A stretch of 64,000 nt of DNA from NCBI RefSeq assembly GCF_000384195.1, contig NZ_KB913034.1, forward strand, positions 1 through 64,000, given 5' to 3'. The position numbers and the translations under genes were made by a program. The notes below the pieces were generated by a model, which made no database searches, was not told the DNA's origin, and saw nothing but the letters and a program-made list of their open reading frames with translations. Of the stretch, positions 48,442 to 56,949 are shown one piece after another. This DNA comes from Allobaculum stercoricanis DSM 13633. Its GTDB lineage: Bacteria; Bacillota_I; Bacilli_A; Erysipelotrichales; Erysipelotrichaceae. Positions within the stretch are counted from its first letter, which is position 1. The number at the start of each line of letters is the position of its first letter.

Positions 48442-49170
48442 TTAAACAAGCATTCCACCATCAACAGATAAAACGGTACCGGTGATATAACTTGCTTTGT
48501 CAGATGCTAAAAAGACAAAGGCATTGGCAATATCTTCTGCCTCACCAATTCTTTTCATTGGGATGGCTTGAATCATTGGTTGAATCATCTGTTCAGGCAA
48601 AGCACGAACCATGTCTGTAGCTGTGATTCCCGGTGCAACGGCATTGACGCGAATATTGTATTTTCCAAGTTCACGAGCTAAGGAAATCGTTAGACCATTG
48701 ACCGCAAATTTAGAAACTGGATAAGCAACCCCAGAAGGCTGACCTTGGCGAGAAACCATGCTCGATGTGTTTAAAATCACGCCGTGTCCTTGTTCTTTCA
48801 TGATTTTTGCAGCGGCGTTAGCACAAACAAATGTAGCGTTCACGTTAAGATCCATGACTTTTTTAAATAAGTCGAGTGTGTAATCCATAAATGGCGTGGA
48901 TTCAGAGAGGCCAGCATTGTTGACTAATACATCGAGGGAGCCATATTTTTCTTTGATGTCGCTAAAATCAGCAAAAATTGAGGCTTCGTCGGTTAAAGAA
49001 GTCCATCGTCCTTCAACATGATCATGATTTAATTCGTTTAATGCTTTGGATACTGTTTCTTGGCGAGAACCATACAAAACGACTTGGTAGTCAGCTTCTA
49101 AAAAAGCTTTAACGGTCGCAAATCCAATCCCGCGGGTACCACCAGTAATCACACAAACTTTATTTGGCAT
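48442..49170 (-). CDS. SDR-family oxidoreductase (FabG-like)
   Basis: 242-aa classical short-chain dehydrogenase: NAD(P) motif TGGTRGIG (about 9-16), NNAG, catalytic Ser in NTSSMVS and YPVSK (Tyr/Lys), C-terminal DGGMLV. A good AAGGAG-type ribosome binding site precedes it. It resembles 3-oxoacyl-ACP reductase, but no fatty-acid genes are nearby, so the substrate is open. Confidence 0.88.
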   Translation of the reverse strand: MPNKVCVITGGTRGIGFATVKAFLEADYQVVLYGSRQETVSKALNELNHDHVEGRWTSLTDEASIFADFSDIKEKYGSLDVLVNNAGLSESTPFMDYTLDLFKKVMDLNVNATFVCANAAAKIMKEQGHGVILNTSSMVSRQGQPSGVAYPVSKFAVNGLTISLARELGKYNIRVNAVAPGITATDMVRALPEQMIQPMIQAIPMKRIGEAEDIANAFVFLASDKASYITGTVLSVDGGMLV

Positions 49171-49311
49171 ATTCTTGCTCCTTTCGTTCCAGTAGGAATT
49201 AGTATAGTTTTAGTATAAGTGATTTCGCTAAAAAAATAAAAAAGATTGTGAAATATTTTAGGAAAATAACATATTTAAAGTTGCTCTATCCATTGATGAA
49301 AGGGATGAGTC

Positions 49312-49348
49312 AAAAAAAGAAGCTACAGAATTTGTAGCTTCTTTTTTT
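49312..49348 (-). terminator. Bidirectional terminator between msmK and the SDR gene
   Basis: AGAAGCTACA with TGTAGCTTCT flanked by A7 and T7. It ends msmK on the minus strand. Confidence 0.88.
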
Positions 49349-49390
49349 GAGGAGGTTTTTGAAGTATAAGCCGTTCTTAACAAGCGATCA

Positions 49391-50545
49391 TTAAGCGTTG
49401 AAAACAAGTTGTCCAGTTGTTGGATCTACATCAACGAGAATGTTGTTTTCTGTTTCTTTATCAAAAATTTGAATGTATTCAGTATTAAATGCGAGTTGGA
49501 TCGTATCACCCACACGAGCAGCTGTGGATGGATCAACTGCAGCTGTGATTTGAACACCATTGCAGTTGACATATAAGTTACAAGTGGAACCTAACATTTC
49601 ATACACTTCAACTTTACCGCTAGCAAGCGCATCTTTTGCTTTTTCGAGATCTTCTGGTTGGTCAGAAAGGTTTTCAGGACGAATACCCAAAGTGACAACT
49701 TGACCATCTGTATAACCTTTTTGTTTTAAACGAGCTGCTTTTGCTGCTGGTAATAAAATGTGGTCGTTACCGAGTGTTAAATATACTTTATCTTCTTTTT
49801 CTGTAATTGTTGCATCCATGAAGTTCATTTGTGGGCTACCGATAAAGCCGGCAACGAATTTGTTAACTGGATATTTGTATAAGTTATTAGGTGTATCGAT
49901 TTGTTGCACTTCACCATTACTCATTACGACGATGCGATCTCCTAAAGTCATCGCTTCGGTTTGGTCATGTGTAACATAAATAATAGTAGAACCTAATTTT
50001 TCGTGTAGACGAGAAATTTCAACACGCATCTGCCCTCTTAGTTTGGCATCAAGGTTGGATAAAGGTTCGTCCATTAATAATACTTTTGGATGACGAACGA
50101 TCGCACGCCCCATGGCAACACGTTGTCTTTGACCACCGGAAAGAGCTTTTGGTTTACGGTCTAATAAACTTTCCAGGCCCAAAGTTTTGGCAGCTTCTGC
50201 AACACGAGCATTGATTTCATCTTTTGGTAATTTAGCGATCTTTAATGGGAATTCCATATTTTCGCGAACAGTCATATGTGGGTATAGCGCATAGCTTTGG
50301 AAAACCATGGCGATATCACGGTCTTTTGGATCGAGATCATTCACGCGTTTGCCATCGATGACTAAATCACCAGAAGTGATTTCTTCTAGTCCGGCAACCA
50401 TGCGCAAAGTTGTTGATTTACCACAACCAGATGGACCGACGAAAATGACGAATTCACCATCTTTGATATCGAGGTTAAAGTCTTGAACTGCTTCATACCC
50501 GTTTGGATAGATTTTTTTAATATGTTTTAAATTTAATTCGGACAT
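49391..50545 (-). CDS. msmK: Sugar ABC transporter ATPase MsmK/UgpC type
   Basis: 384 aa: Walker A GPSGCGKST, signature LSGGQRQR, Walker B VLLMDEPLSNLD, then the C-terminal MalK-type regulatory OB domain (LGIRPENL). AAGGAGA before the ATG. In Firmicutes one MsmK energises several sugar importers; the permease operon at 40320 lacks an ATPase, so this is its probable partner. Divergent from galT, with operator-like sites between. Confidence 0.94.
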   Translation of the reverse strand: MSELNLKHIKKIYPNGYEAVQDFNLDIKDGEFVIFVGPSGCGKSTTLRMVAGLEEITSGDLVIDGKRVNDLDPKDRDIAMVFQSYALYPHMTVRENMEFPLKIAKLPKDEINARVAEAAKTLGLESLLDRKPKALSGGQRQRVAMGRAIVRHPKVLLMDEPLSNLDAKLRGQMRVEISRLHEKLGSTIIYVTHDQTEAMTLGDRIVVMSNGEVQQIDTPNNLYKYPVNKFVAGFIGSPQMNFMDATITEKEDKVYLTLGNDHILLPAAKAARLKQKGYTDGQVVTLGIRPENLSDQPEDLEKAKDALASGKVEVYEMLGSTCNLYVNCNGVQITAAVDPSTAARVGDTIQLAFNTEYIQIFDKETENNILVDVDPTTGQLVFNA

Positions 50546-50668
50546 ACATTCTCCTTGTTATTGGACTACAGATTTTATAAAACACAAAAAGGATAGGATA
50601 TAACCTGAATAGTCCATGATTTATACAGTATTTGATGTTGTTTTATCTATGCTTAGGATACCTTTTAT

Positions 50669-50682
50669 AGGAAGCGGTTACA
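50669..50682. promoter_or_regulatory. cre-like site upstream of msmK
   Basis: AGGAAGCGGTTACA, 12 of 14 to the CcpA consensus TGWAANCGNTNWCA. Confidence 0.45.
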
Positions 50683-50694
50683 AGAGATTGAGCA

Positions 50695-50706
50695 TGAAAC
50701 GTTTCA
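50695..50706. promoter_or_regulatory. Perfect LacI-type palindrome upstream of msmK
   Basis: TGAAACGTTTCA, 12-bp perfect palindrome with central CG, typical of LacI-family operators. Confidence 0.55.
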
Positions 50707-50842
50707 AAACAAGAAAGACAAAAAACAGAAGAGAAATGATGCGATTTGCGGCAAGAAATGACTTTTCAAAAACAAACTCTAATTAGTAAAATTTTATCAA
50801 ATTCACTGTAGAATTTAGTAAATATTTCGAATGAAAGTCTTC

Positions 50843-50867
50843 TGAAAGCGCTGTTTGTGCGATACAA
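50843..50867 (+). promoter_or_regulatory. cre site overlapping the galT promoter
   Basis: TGAAAGCGCTGTTT (50843-50856) matches 12 of 14 of cre and lies between a weak -35 and the -10 TACAAT (about 50862-50867), a position expected for CcpA repression. Confidence 0.55.
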
Positions 50868-50921
50868 TGGAACTAACAAGATTCTATAAAAGGTCCAATG
50901 ACCAAAGAAAGAGAAAGAAAT

Positions 50922-52415
50922 ATGTCTGATCAATCTATTTTAAAACTGGTTGAATATGGTGTTGAAACTGGCTTGTTGCCAGAGATGGAAAAAACGTATG
51001 CGACCAACTTACTTCTTGATTTGATGCAACAAGATGCAATTGATTTTGAGGCCTATGAACCTTCGGACAAGGATATTGATCTCGTTGAAGTATTAGATGA
51101 GTTACTTGACGAAGCTGCCCAAAAAGGAATTATTGAAGATTCCATTACGTATCGTGATTTATTCGATGCGAAATTGATGAACTGCTTAATGCCACGACCA
51201 AGTGAAGTGCAAAGAGAATTTGATAAACGGTATGAGAGAAGTCCACAAGATGCCACAAATTGGTTCTACAAACTGTCTCAAAATTCCAACTATATCCGTC
51301 GTGATCGCATTGCCAAAGATGAAAGATGGACAGCCGATTCTCCATATGGTGAAATCGAACTTTCCATTAACTTATCCAAACCAGAAAAAGATCCAAAAGC
51401 GATTGCAGCAGCTAAAAATGCACCGCAATCAAGTTATCCAAAATGCCAACTTTGTTTTGAAAACGAAGGTTATGCTGGGCGTGTGAACCACCCTGGCCGT
51501 TCGAACCACCGCATTATTCGAATTGAAGTGAATCGTTCACCTTGGGGATTCCAATATTCTCCATATGTGTACTACAACGAACATTGCATCGTGTTTAACT
51601 CTAAACACGTGCCAATGGCAATTAACCACGATACATTCGTAAAATTATTCGACTTTATCGATTTATTCCCACATTACTTTTTAGGTAGTAACGCGGACTT
51701 GCCAATCGTTGGAGGAAGTATTCTTTCTCATGACCACTTCCAAGGTGGACACCATGATTTCCCAATGGCTAAAGCACCAATGGAAGAAACCTTCAAGCTC
51801 AAAGGCTTTGAAGATCTAGAAGCAGGAATTGTTGCATGGCCAATGTCCGTTATCCGTTTAAGAGGAATTGATCGCAGCCGTATCATTGCTGCAGCGGATC
51901 ATATTTTAGACGTATGGCGTTCTTATACAGATGAAGCGGCATCCATCATTGCTCATGATGGTCAACCTCATAACACAATCACCCCAATCAGCCGTAAACG
52001 TGATGGTCAATACGAACTGGATTTAGTTTTACGTTGCAATATCACAAGTGAAGAACATCCAATGGGAGTATTCCATCCTCATGCCCAGTGGCATCATATT
52101 AAAAAAGAAAATATCGGTTTAATTGAAGTCATGGGACTTGCTGTATTACCAGCTCGTTTAAAACAAGAAATGTCCGATCTAAAACAAGCAATGTTAAAAG
52201 GCGAAGATATCCACGCCATTCCAGCATTAGCTTTACATGCCGATTGGGCAGATGAAATCAAAGAAAAATATGCCGACATCAATGCGGACAATATTGATCA
52301 GATCATTCATGATGAAATCGGTATTGTATTTACTCATGTCTTAGAAGATGCCGGAGTTTATAAAACAGATGCAGCGGGTAGAGAAGCATTCCGCCGCTTC
52401 ATTGCAGCACTTTAA
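50922..52415 (+). CDS. galT: Galactose-1-phosphate uridylyltransferase, class II
   Basis: Exchanges UMP between UDP-glucose and galactose-1-phosphate. About 497 aa, the long Firmicutes-type GalT. MGVFHPHAQWHHIK and the PHNTITPISR segment carry the active-site and metal residues. The start is uncertain: the ATG at 50922 matches the family N-terminus but has only a weak GAAAGAGAAAG site, while the ATG at 50898 has AAAGG 4 bases upstream. galE follows within 45 bases. No galK is in the window. Confidence 0.93.
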   Translation: MSDQSILKLVEYGVETGLLPEMEKTYATNLLLDLMQQDAIDFEAYEPSDKDIDLVEVLDELLDEAAQKGIIEDSITYRDLFDAKLMNCLMPRPSEVQREFDKRYERSPQDATNWFYKLSQNSNYIRRDRIAKDERWTADSPYGEIELSINLSKPEKDPKAIAAAKNAPQSSYPKCQLCFENEGYAGRVNHPGRSNHRIIRIEVNRSPWGFQYSPYVYYNEHCIVFNSKHVPMAINHDTFVKLFDFIDLFPHYFLGSNADLPIVGGSILSHDHFQGGHHDFPMAKAPMEETFKLKGFEDLEAGIVAWPMSVIRLRGIDRSRIIAAADHILDVWRSYTDEAASIIAHDGQPHNTITPISRKRDGQYELDLVLRCNITSEEHPMGVFHPHAQWHHIKKENIGLIEVMGLAVLPARLKQEMSDLKQAMLKGEDIHAIPALALHADWADEIKEKYADINADNIDQIIHDEIGIVFTHVLEDAGVYKTDAAGREAFRRFIAAL

Positions 52416-52460
52416 ACACAAAAAGTGAGATCGAATAGAACATTCGCGAAAGGAAACGTT

Positions 52461-53486
52461 ATGAGAATTTTAGTAACTGGAGGAGCTGGCTATATTGGTA
52501 GCCATACTGTTGTTGAATTATTAAATGCCGGACATGAAGTTGTCATTGTCGATAACTTATATAACTCAAGTGAAAAAGCAGTCGACAGAATTCAAGAACT
52601 CACACAAAAAACAGTCGCTTTCTACCAAACAGATATTTGCGACTTAGAAGGTTTAAACAAAGTATTTGACGCTCAACAAATCGATGCAGTCATCCACTTT
52701 GCGGGCTTAAAAGCAGTCGGAGAAAGTGTTCGTAAACCAGTTGAATACTATAACAACAACATCGCTGGTACTTTAAACTTAATCGAAGCAATGCGTAGCC
52801 ACAATGTTAAAAACATCATCTTCTCTTCTTCTGCAACAGTGTATGGTGATCCAGCAGAAATCCCAATTACAGAAAAATGTCCAAAAGGAACATGCACAAA
52901 CCCATATGGTTGGACAAAATGGATGATTGAACAAATTCTGACTGACGTCCATACTGCAGATCCAGAATGGAATGTTATCTTACTTCGCTACTTCAACCCA
53001 ATCGGTGCCCATGAATCCGGACGAATTGGCGAAGATCCAAAAGGAATTCCAAACAACTTATTACCATATGTAGCACAAGTTGCAGTGGGTAAATTAAAAG
53101 AAGTTGGTGTGTTCGGAAACGACTATCCAACACCAGACGGTACAGGTGTTCGCGACTACATCCACGTTGTTGATTTAGCAAATGGACACGTGGCTGCATT
53201 AGAACAAATCAAAAAGAATGCCGGCTTAAAAGTGTATAACTTAGGTACAGGTAAAGGAAGCTCCGTATTAGATGTAATTCATGCTTTCGAAAAAGCTTGT
53301 GGACATGAAATTCCTTATTCCATTAAACCAAGACGTGAAGGCGATATTGCGACTTGTTATGCAAAATGCGACCTAGCTAAAGAAGAATTAGGATGGGAAG
53401 CAAAATACAATATCGATGATATGTGTGCTTCTTCTTGGAAATGGCAATCTGAAAACCCAGATGGCTATAATACAGAAGGAAAATAG
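52461..53486 (+). CDS. galE: UDP-glucose 4-epimerase
   Basis: 341 aa from the ATG at 52461 (AAAGGAAA upstream). Rossmann motif GGAGYIGSH (residues 8-16), catalytic Ser in SSSATVYG and Tyr in NPYGWTK (YxxxK). Interconverts UDP-galactose and UDP-glucose. Second gene of the gal unit. Confidence 0.96.
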   Translation: MRILVTGGAGYIGSHTVVELLNAGHEVVIVDNLYNSSEKAVDRIQELTQKTVAFYQTDICDLEGLNKVFDAQQIDAVIHFAGLKAVGESVRKPVEYYNNNIAGTLNLIEAMRSHNVKNIIFSSSATVYGDPAEIPITEKCPKGTCTNPYGWTKWMIEQILTDVHTADPEWNVILLRYFNPIGAHESGRIGEDPKGIPNNLLPYVAQVAVGKLKEVGVFGNDYPTPDGTGVRDYIHVVDLANGHVAALEQIKKNAGLKVYNLGTGKGSSVLDVIHAFEKACGHEIPYSIKPRREGDIATCYAKCDLAKEELGWEAKYNIDDMCASSWKWQSENPDGYNTEGK

Positions 53487-53514
53487 ATCGCATTCAATCC
53501 CATTGATTTGAATC

Positions 53515-53545
53515 AAAACCCCAGTCATTTGTGATTGGGGTTTTC
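53515..53545 (+). terminator. galTE terminator
   Basis: AAAACCCC pairs with GGGGTTTT, stem extended by AGTCA/TGATT with one mismatch. Confidence 0.85.
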
Positions 53546-53587
53546 TAGTGGGTTGATTGCCTATTGGTGAAAGTTTTTTGTTTTCAA

Positions 53588-53605
53588 AAATTATACGTAT
53601 AATTT
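53588..53605. promoter_or_regulatory. Perfect 18-bp palindrome at the MATE promoter
   Basis: AAATTATACGTATAATTT contains the -10 TATAAT (53598-53603), so a bound repressor (MarR or TetR type would fit) should block transcription. No regulator gene adjoins. Confidence 0.5.
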
Positions 53606-53647
53606 GAAGATAAGTTTGTTCAAGAAAAGAGAAAAGGAGGATGACAT

Positions 53648-54991
53648 TTGAAATCAGTAGATTATGGCCATGGCAGTATCGCTAAGGCGATCGTGCGCTC
53701 AGCTGGTCCAATGATGATTGCCCAAGTCCTTTCACTTCTCTATAACATGATTGACCGCATGTATATCGCCTATATGCCACAAGGAACGATTGCGATTGGG
53801 GCAGTCGGACTATGTTTTCCGATTTTGACGATTATGATCGCTTTTGCCAATCTTTATGGTTCTGGAGGAGGGCCTTTACTGGCCATTTGTCGTGGACGAA
53901 ACGAAGAACAAGAAGCGAAACGTATTCAAGCCGCTACATTAGGTTTAATTGTGATCACAGGACTTGTCCTGATGATCGTTACGCAACGATGGAACAGTCC
54001 AATTTTGCGGCTATTTGGTGCAACTTCAGGCAATCTATCTTATGCCAAACAATATTTAGATATCGTTTTATGGGGTACAGTCTTTTCGATGCTTGCAACA
54101 GGAATGAATCCTTTCCTCATTGCGCAAGGAAGACCACTCGCAAGTATGACAACCATTGCCATAGGGGCAGTTTTAAATATTGTGCTCGATCCACTTTTTA
54201 TTTTCGTTTGGCAGATGGGAATTGCCGGTGCAGCGATTGCGACGGTGATTTCGCAAATGATTTCCGCATTAATTGTGTTGTCTTTGTTGATGTCTAAGCG
54301 CGCTGTTTTAAAACTGGATTTTTCTTTAGTCTTTCCTTCTTTGAAGTGGGGAAGAATTCGCCGGATTACTTCACTGGGCTTTGCGGGATTTATTATGCAA
54401 GTGACCAACTCAATCGTACAATCCGTGTCTAATTCGGTTTTAGGACAACTTGGAGGCGATCTTTATATTTCGATCATGACGATTGTGAGTTCAGTTCGCC
54501 AAATTTTGGATACTCCCATTTCCGGATTAGTTGAAGGAGCAAGTCCCATTTTGTCCTTTAACTATGGCGCAAACCAGATGGGGCGAGTGAAAAAGACGAT
54601 CCTTTGGATGACGGGGATTTGTTTAGGGTATACCGTTGTTGTTTGGCTTTGCGTGATCATTTGGCCAGAGGTATTTATCGATCTTTTTAATCAAGATCCC
54701 AATTTAATAAAAATCGCTAGGCCGGCGCTGACGATGTACTTTGTGGCATTTATTTTCCAGGCTTTTCAATATGCGGGACAGACGGTGTTTAAATCGTTGA
54801 ATATGCGTAATCAAGCGGTCTTTTTCTCGTTGTTTCGAAAAGTGGTTCTTGTTGTTCCATTGACCCTACTCTTGCCCCATTTTATGGGGGTAATGGGTGT
54901 CTTTGCGGCAGAACCGATTTCGAATTTTATAGGTGGATGTGCTTGTTATATTTGTATGTATGGAACAGTCTATCGCAAAATTAAATCGTAA
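53648..54991 (+). CDS. MATE-family efflux transporter
   Basis: 447-aa transporter with about 12 TM helices in two similar halves, driven by Na+ or H+. It begins at TTG (53648) with AAGGAGG 8 bases upstream; no ATG is suitable. NorM/DinF-like; export of drugs or cationic compounds is likely but the substrate is unknown. Single gene with its own terminator. Confidence 0.9.
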   Translation: MKSVDYGHGSIAKAIVRSAGPMMIAQVLSLLYNMIDRMYIAYMPQGTIAIGAVGLCFPILTIMIAFANLYGSGGGPLLAICRGRNEEQEAKRIQAATLGLIVITGLVLMIVTQRWNSPILRLFGATSGNLSYAKQYLDIVLWGTVFSMLATGMNPFLIAQGRPLASMTTIAIGAVLNIVLDPLFIFVWQMGIAGAAIATVISQMISALIVLSLLMSKRAVLKLDFSLVFPSLKWGRIRRITSLGFAGFIMQVTNSIVQSVSNSVLGQLGGDLYISIMTIVSSVRQILDTPISGLVEGASPILSFNYGANQMGRVKKTILWMTGICLGYTVVVWLCVIIWPEVFIDLFNQDPNLIKIARPALTMYFVAFIFQAFQYAGQTVFKSLNMRNQAVFFSLFRKVVLVVPLTLLLPHFMGVMGVFAAEPISNFIGGCACYICMYGTVYRKIKS

Positions 54992-54995
54992 AAAG

Positions 54996-55041
54996 GATCC
55001 CATTTGATACAAAATTGCTTGTATCAAATGGGATTTTTTTT
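54996..55041 (+). terminator. MATE gene terminator
   Basis: A perfect 16-bp stem (54997-55012 with 55019-55034), then seven T or more. Confidence 0.93.
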
Positions 55042-55121
55042 ATGTCAGTAGACGAATTAGAAAAAATATCAAAAGTTTAGGGAATACTGCAAAGTGAAGA
55101 GAATATACAAGTGAATTTATG

Positions 55122-55135
55122 TGAAAACGCTTTAT
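55122..55135. promoter_or_regulatory. cre-like site upstream of the arginine operon
   Basis: TGAAAACGCTTTAT, 12 of 14 to the cre consensus, about 90 bp before the -35 box. Confidence 0.35.
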
Positions 55136-55222
55136 TTAGTGTAGGAATAATGAATGATATCGGAAAAGCAAGGACGATTTCATCTGTTTTCAGAAAACGA
55201 ATGAAATTATTTACAAAAAATG

Positions 55223-55250
55223 TTGAAAAATGAAAATGACTGATTAAAAT
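55223..55250 (+). promoter_or_regulatory. Arginine operon promoter
   Basis: TTGAAA (55223-55228), 16-bp spacer, TAAAAT (55245-55250), placing the start at about 55257, the beginning of the T-box leader. Confidence 0.6.
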
Positions 55251-55257
55251 ACTAAAT

Positions 55258-55492
55258 CATTAAATCGATGACCGGAAGGAGTAGCTGTTGGAAGGTCTAA
55301 AGAGAGCTATAGTTTGGTGAAATATAGCGTCTGAAAAACAGTGAACGTGTCCGTGAGTGAAACTGCGACAGCAATCGAGTAGTTTCCGCTTCCTGGCGTT
55401 ATAGGTAAGAGTCCTTTGTATAGAACAAAGGGAAGATAGGTGGTACCGCGAGCAATCGTCCTTTCATGTTATAGGAAAGGGCGTTTTTTTTT
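55258..55492 (+). promoter_or_regulatory. T-box leader, arginine specifier
   Basis: Stem I carries GGAAGGAGTAG, the AGAGAG bulge and the GTTTGGTGAAA distal loop. The specifier loop GTGAACGTGTCCGTGAG offers CGT (55347-55349), an Arg codon. The T-box GGTGGTACCGCG (55439-55450) is followed by a terminator, CGTCCTTTC with GGAAAGGGCG and nine T (55457-55492). Uncharged tRNA-Arg should cause read-through into argGHCJBDF. The specifier and the genes agree. Confidence 0.94.
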
Positions 55493-55514
55493 AGGCATGA
55501 AAGGGGTGATCTTC

Positions 55515-55562
55515 ATGAAAAAAGTCCGACGAAGAACATCCAAATTCTTATGTTCAAAATAA
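55515..55562 (+). CDS. Tiny Arg-rich ORF with a very strong ribosome binding site
   Basis: Encodes MKKVRRRTSKFLCSK. AAAGGGGTGATC, almost the full anti-16S complement, sits just before the ATG, making it the best translation start in the operon. Three consecutive Arg codons (CGA CGA AGA) could make it an arginine leader peptide. The alternative is that ATGAAAAAA is the original argG start, now cut off by inserted DNA. Either way it should be translated. Confidence 0.5.
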   Translation: MKKVRRRTSKFLCSK

Positions 55563-55716
55563 ATAACTAAATTCAAAAAAATAAAACATTAAAAAAGCTT
55601 ATTCAAGCAAGAGGAGAAACATTACAAGCAAGGTGGTACAGATTTCAAATCCGATCAGCACTTTTTTGGCCCATTTTTAAAATACGAAAAACAACGAAAA
55701 TAAAAATTATACAAAA
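55524..55716 (+). other. About 193-bp segment interrupting the argG 5' end
   Basis: Joining ATGAAAAAA (55515-55523) to ATTGTC (55717) would give the usual ArgG start [11 protein letters not shown]. The segment between is AT-rich, shifts the frame (193 is not a multiple of 3) and has an in-frame stop for argG at 55678. It also contains AAGGTGGTAC (55630-55639), like the start of a second T-box. No inverted repeats or target duplication were found. Confidence 0.5.
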
Positions 55717-56949
55717 ATTGTCTTAGCTTATTCTGGCGGATTAGATACATCAGTATTGATCCCTTGGTTAAAAGAACATTACAACAACTGTGAAGTTATT
55801 GCGGTATCGGGAAATGTTGGGCAAGCAAGCGAACTAGAAGGCCTTGAAGAAAAAGCTCTCGCAACGGGTGCTTCAAAACTGTATATCGAAGATTTAACAG
55901 ATGAATTTGTGAATGACTATATCGTGCCTTCTTTAAAAGCGGGTGCAACGTACGAAGATTATTTACTCGGTACTTCTTTTGCAAGACCAATTATCGCGAA
56001 AAAAATCGTCGAAATTGCGAAGAAAGAAGGCGCTCAAGCAATTTGTCACGGCTGCACAGGAAAAGGAAATGACCAAGTCAGATTCGAATTAGCAATCAAA
56101 GCTTTTGCGCCAGAATTAGACATCATCGCACCATGGCGGTTCTGGGAACTCAACTCCAGAGAAAAAGAAATCGCCTATGCCCAAGCCCATAACATTCCTT
56201 TAAAAATCAATAAAGAAACAAACTACTCAAAAGATAAAAACCTCTGGCACTTATCTCATGAAGGATTAGATCTTGAAGATCCTGCAAATGAAGCACCAAT
56301 CGAACAAGAAGGATTCTTAGAATTAGGTGTTTCTCCTCAACAAGCCCCAGATCAACCAACAACGATCACCCTTCATTACGAAAAAGGTGTGCCAACCGCA
56401 TTAGATGGCCAAGACATGAGCGCAAAAGATATCATCTATAAATTGAATGAACTAGGCGGCGCAAATGGAATTGGAATTTTAGATATTGTTGAAAATAGAC
56501 TGGTCGGGATGAAATCAAGAGGTGTTTATGAAACACCAGGTGGAACGATCTTGTATGCGACACATAAAAAATTAGAAGAAATCACACTGGATAAAAATAC
56601 GAAACATTTCAAAGATATCGTAGCTCAAAAATTTGGGGAACTGGTCTATGACGGATTATGGTATACCCCATTAAGAAAAGCACTTTCCGCATTTGTGGAT
56701 TCCACACAAGAAACAGTGACTGGGGATGTAACAGTCAAATTATATAAAGGAAACATTCTGCCAGTAAGCGTCACTTCTCCTTATTCCTTATATAACGCAG
56801 GCATGGCAACGTTTGATGAAGACGATTGTTACGACCAAGCAGATTCCGCAGGATTCATCAACTTATTCGGTTTACCAATCGCCGTTAGAGCCATCAATGA
56901 TCAAAAGCTCGCTCAAGAGACTGGGGAACATTTCTCCAGCGTTGAGTAA
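55714..56949 (+). CDS. argG: Argininosuccinate synthase, without a recognisable start codon
   Basis: Joins citrulline and aspartate with ATP. From 55714 the frame reads [19 protein letters not shown], the conserved ATP (PP-loop) N-terminus, and stays intact to the C-terminus (about 411 residues, family-normal). In this frame there is no ATG, GTG or TTG with a ribosome binding site between the stop at 55678 and this point; the first TTG (55756) would remove the ATP loop. The gene is either expressed from a rare codon, rescued by frameshift or splicing, or inactivated at its 5' end. It overlaps argH by 1 base. Confidence 0.85.
   Translation, partial: KIVLAYSGGLDTSVLIPWLKEHYNNCEVIAVSGNVGQASELEGLEEKALATGASKLYIEDLTDEFVNDYIVPSLKAGATYEDYLLGTSFARPIIAKKIVEIAKKEGAQAICHGCTGKGNDQVRFELAIKAFAPELDIIAPWRFWELNSREKEIAYAQAHNIPLKINKETNYSKDKNLWHLSHEGLDLEDPANEAPIEQEGFLELGVSPQQAPDQPTTITLHYEKGVPTALDGQDMSAKDIIYKLNELGGANGIGILDIVENRLVGMKSRGVYETPGGTILYATHKKLEEITLDKNTKHFKDIVAQKFGELVYDGLWYTPLRKALSAFVDSTQETVTGDVTVKLYKGNILPVSVTSPYSLYNAGMATFDEDDCYDQADSAGFINLFGLPIAVRAINDQKLAQETGEHFSSVE

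Noticed and set aside
55524..55716. A small self-splicing intron in argG
   Set aside because: The start GTCCG and AT-rich unstructured content do not fit group I or group II cores; kept only as an unexplained insertion.
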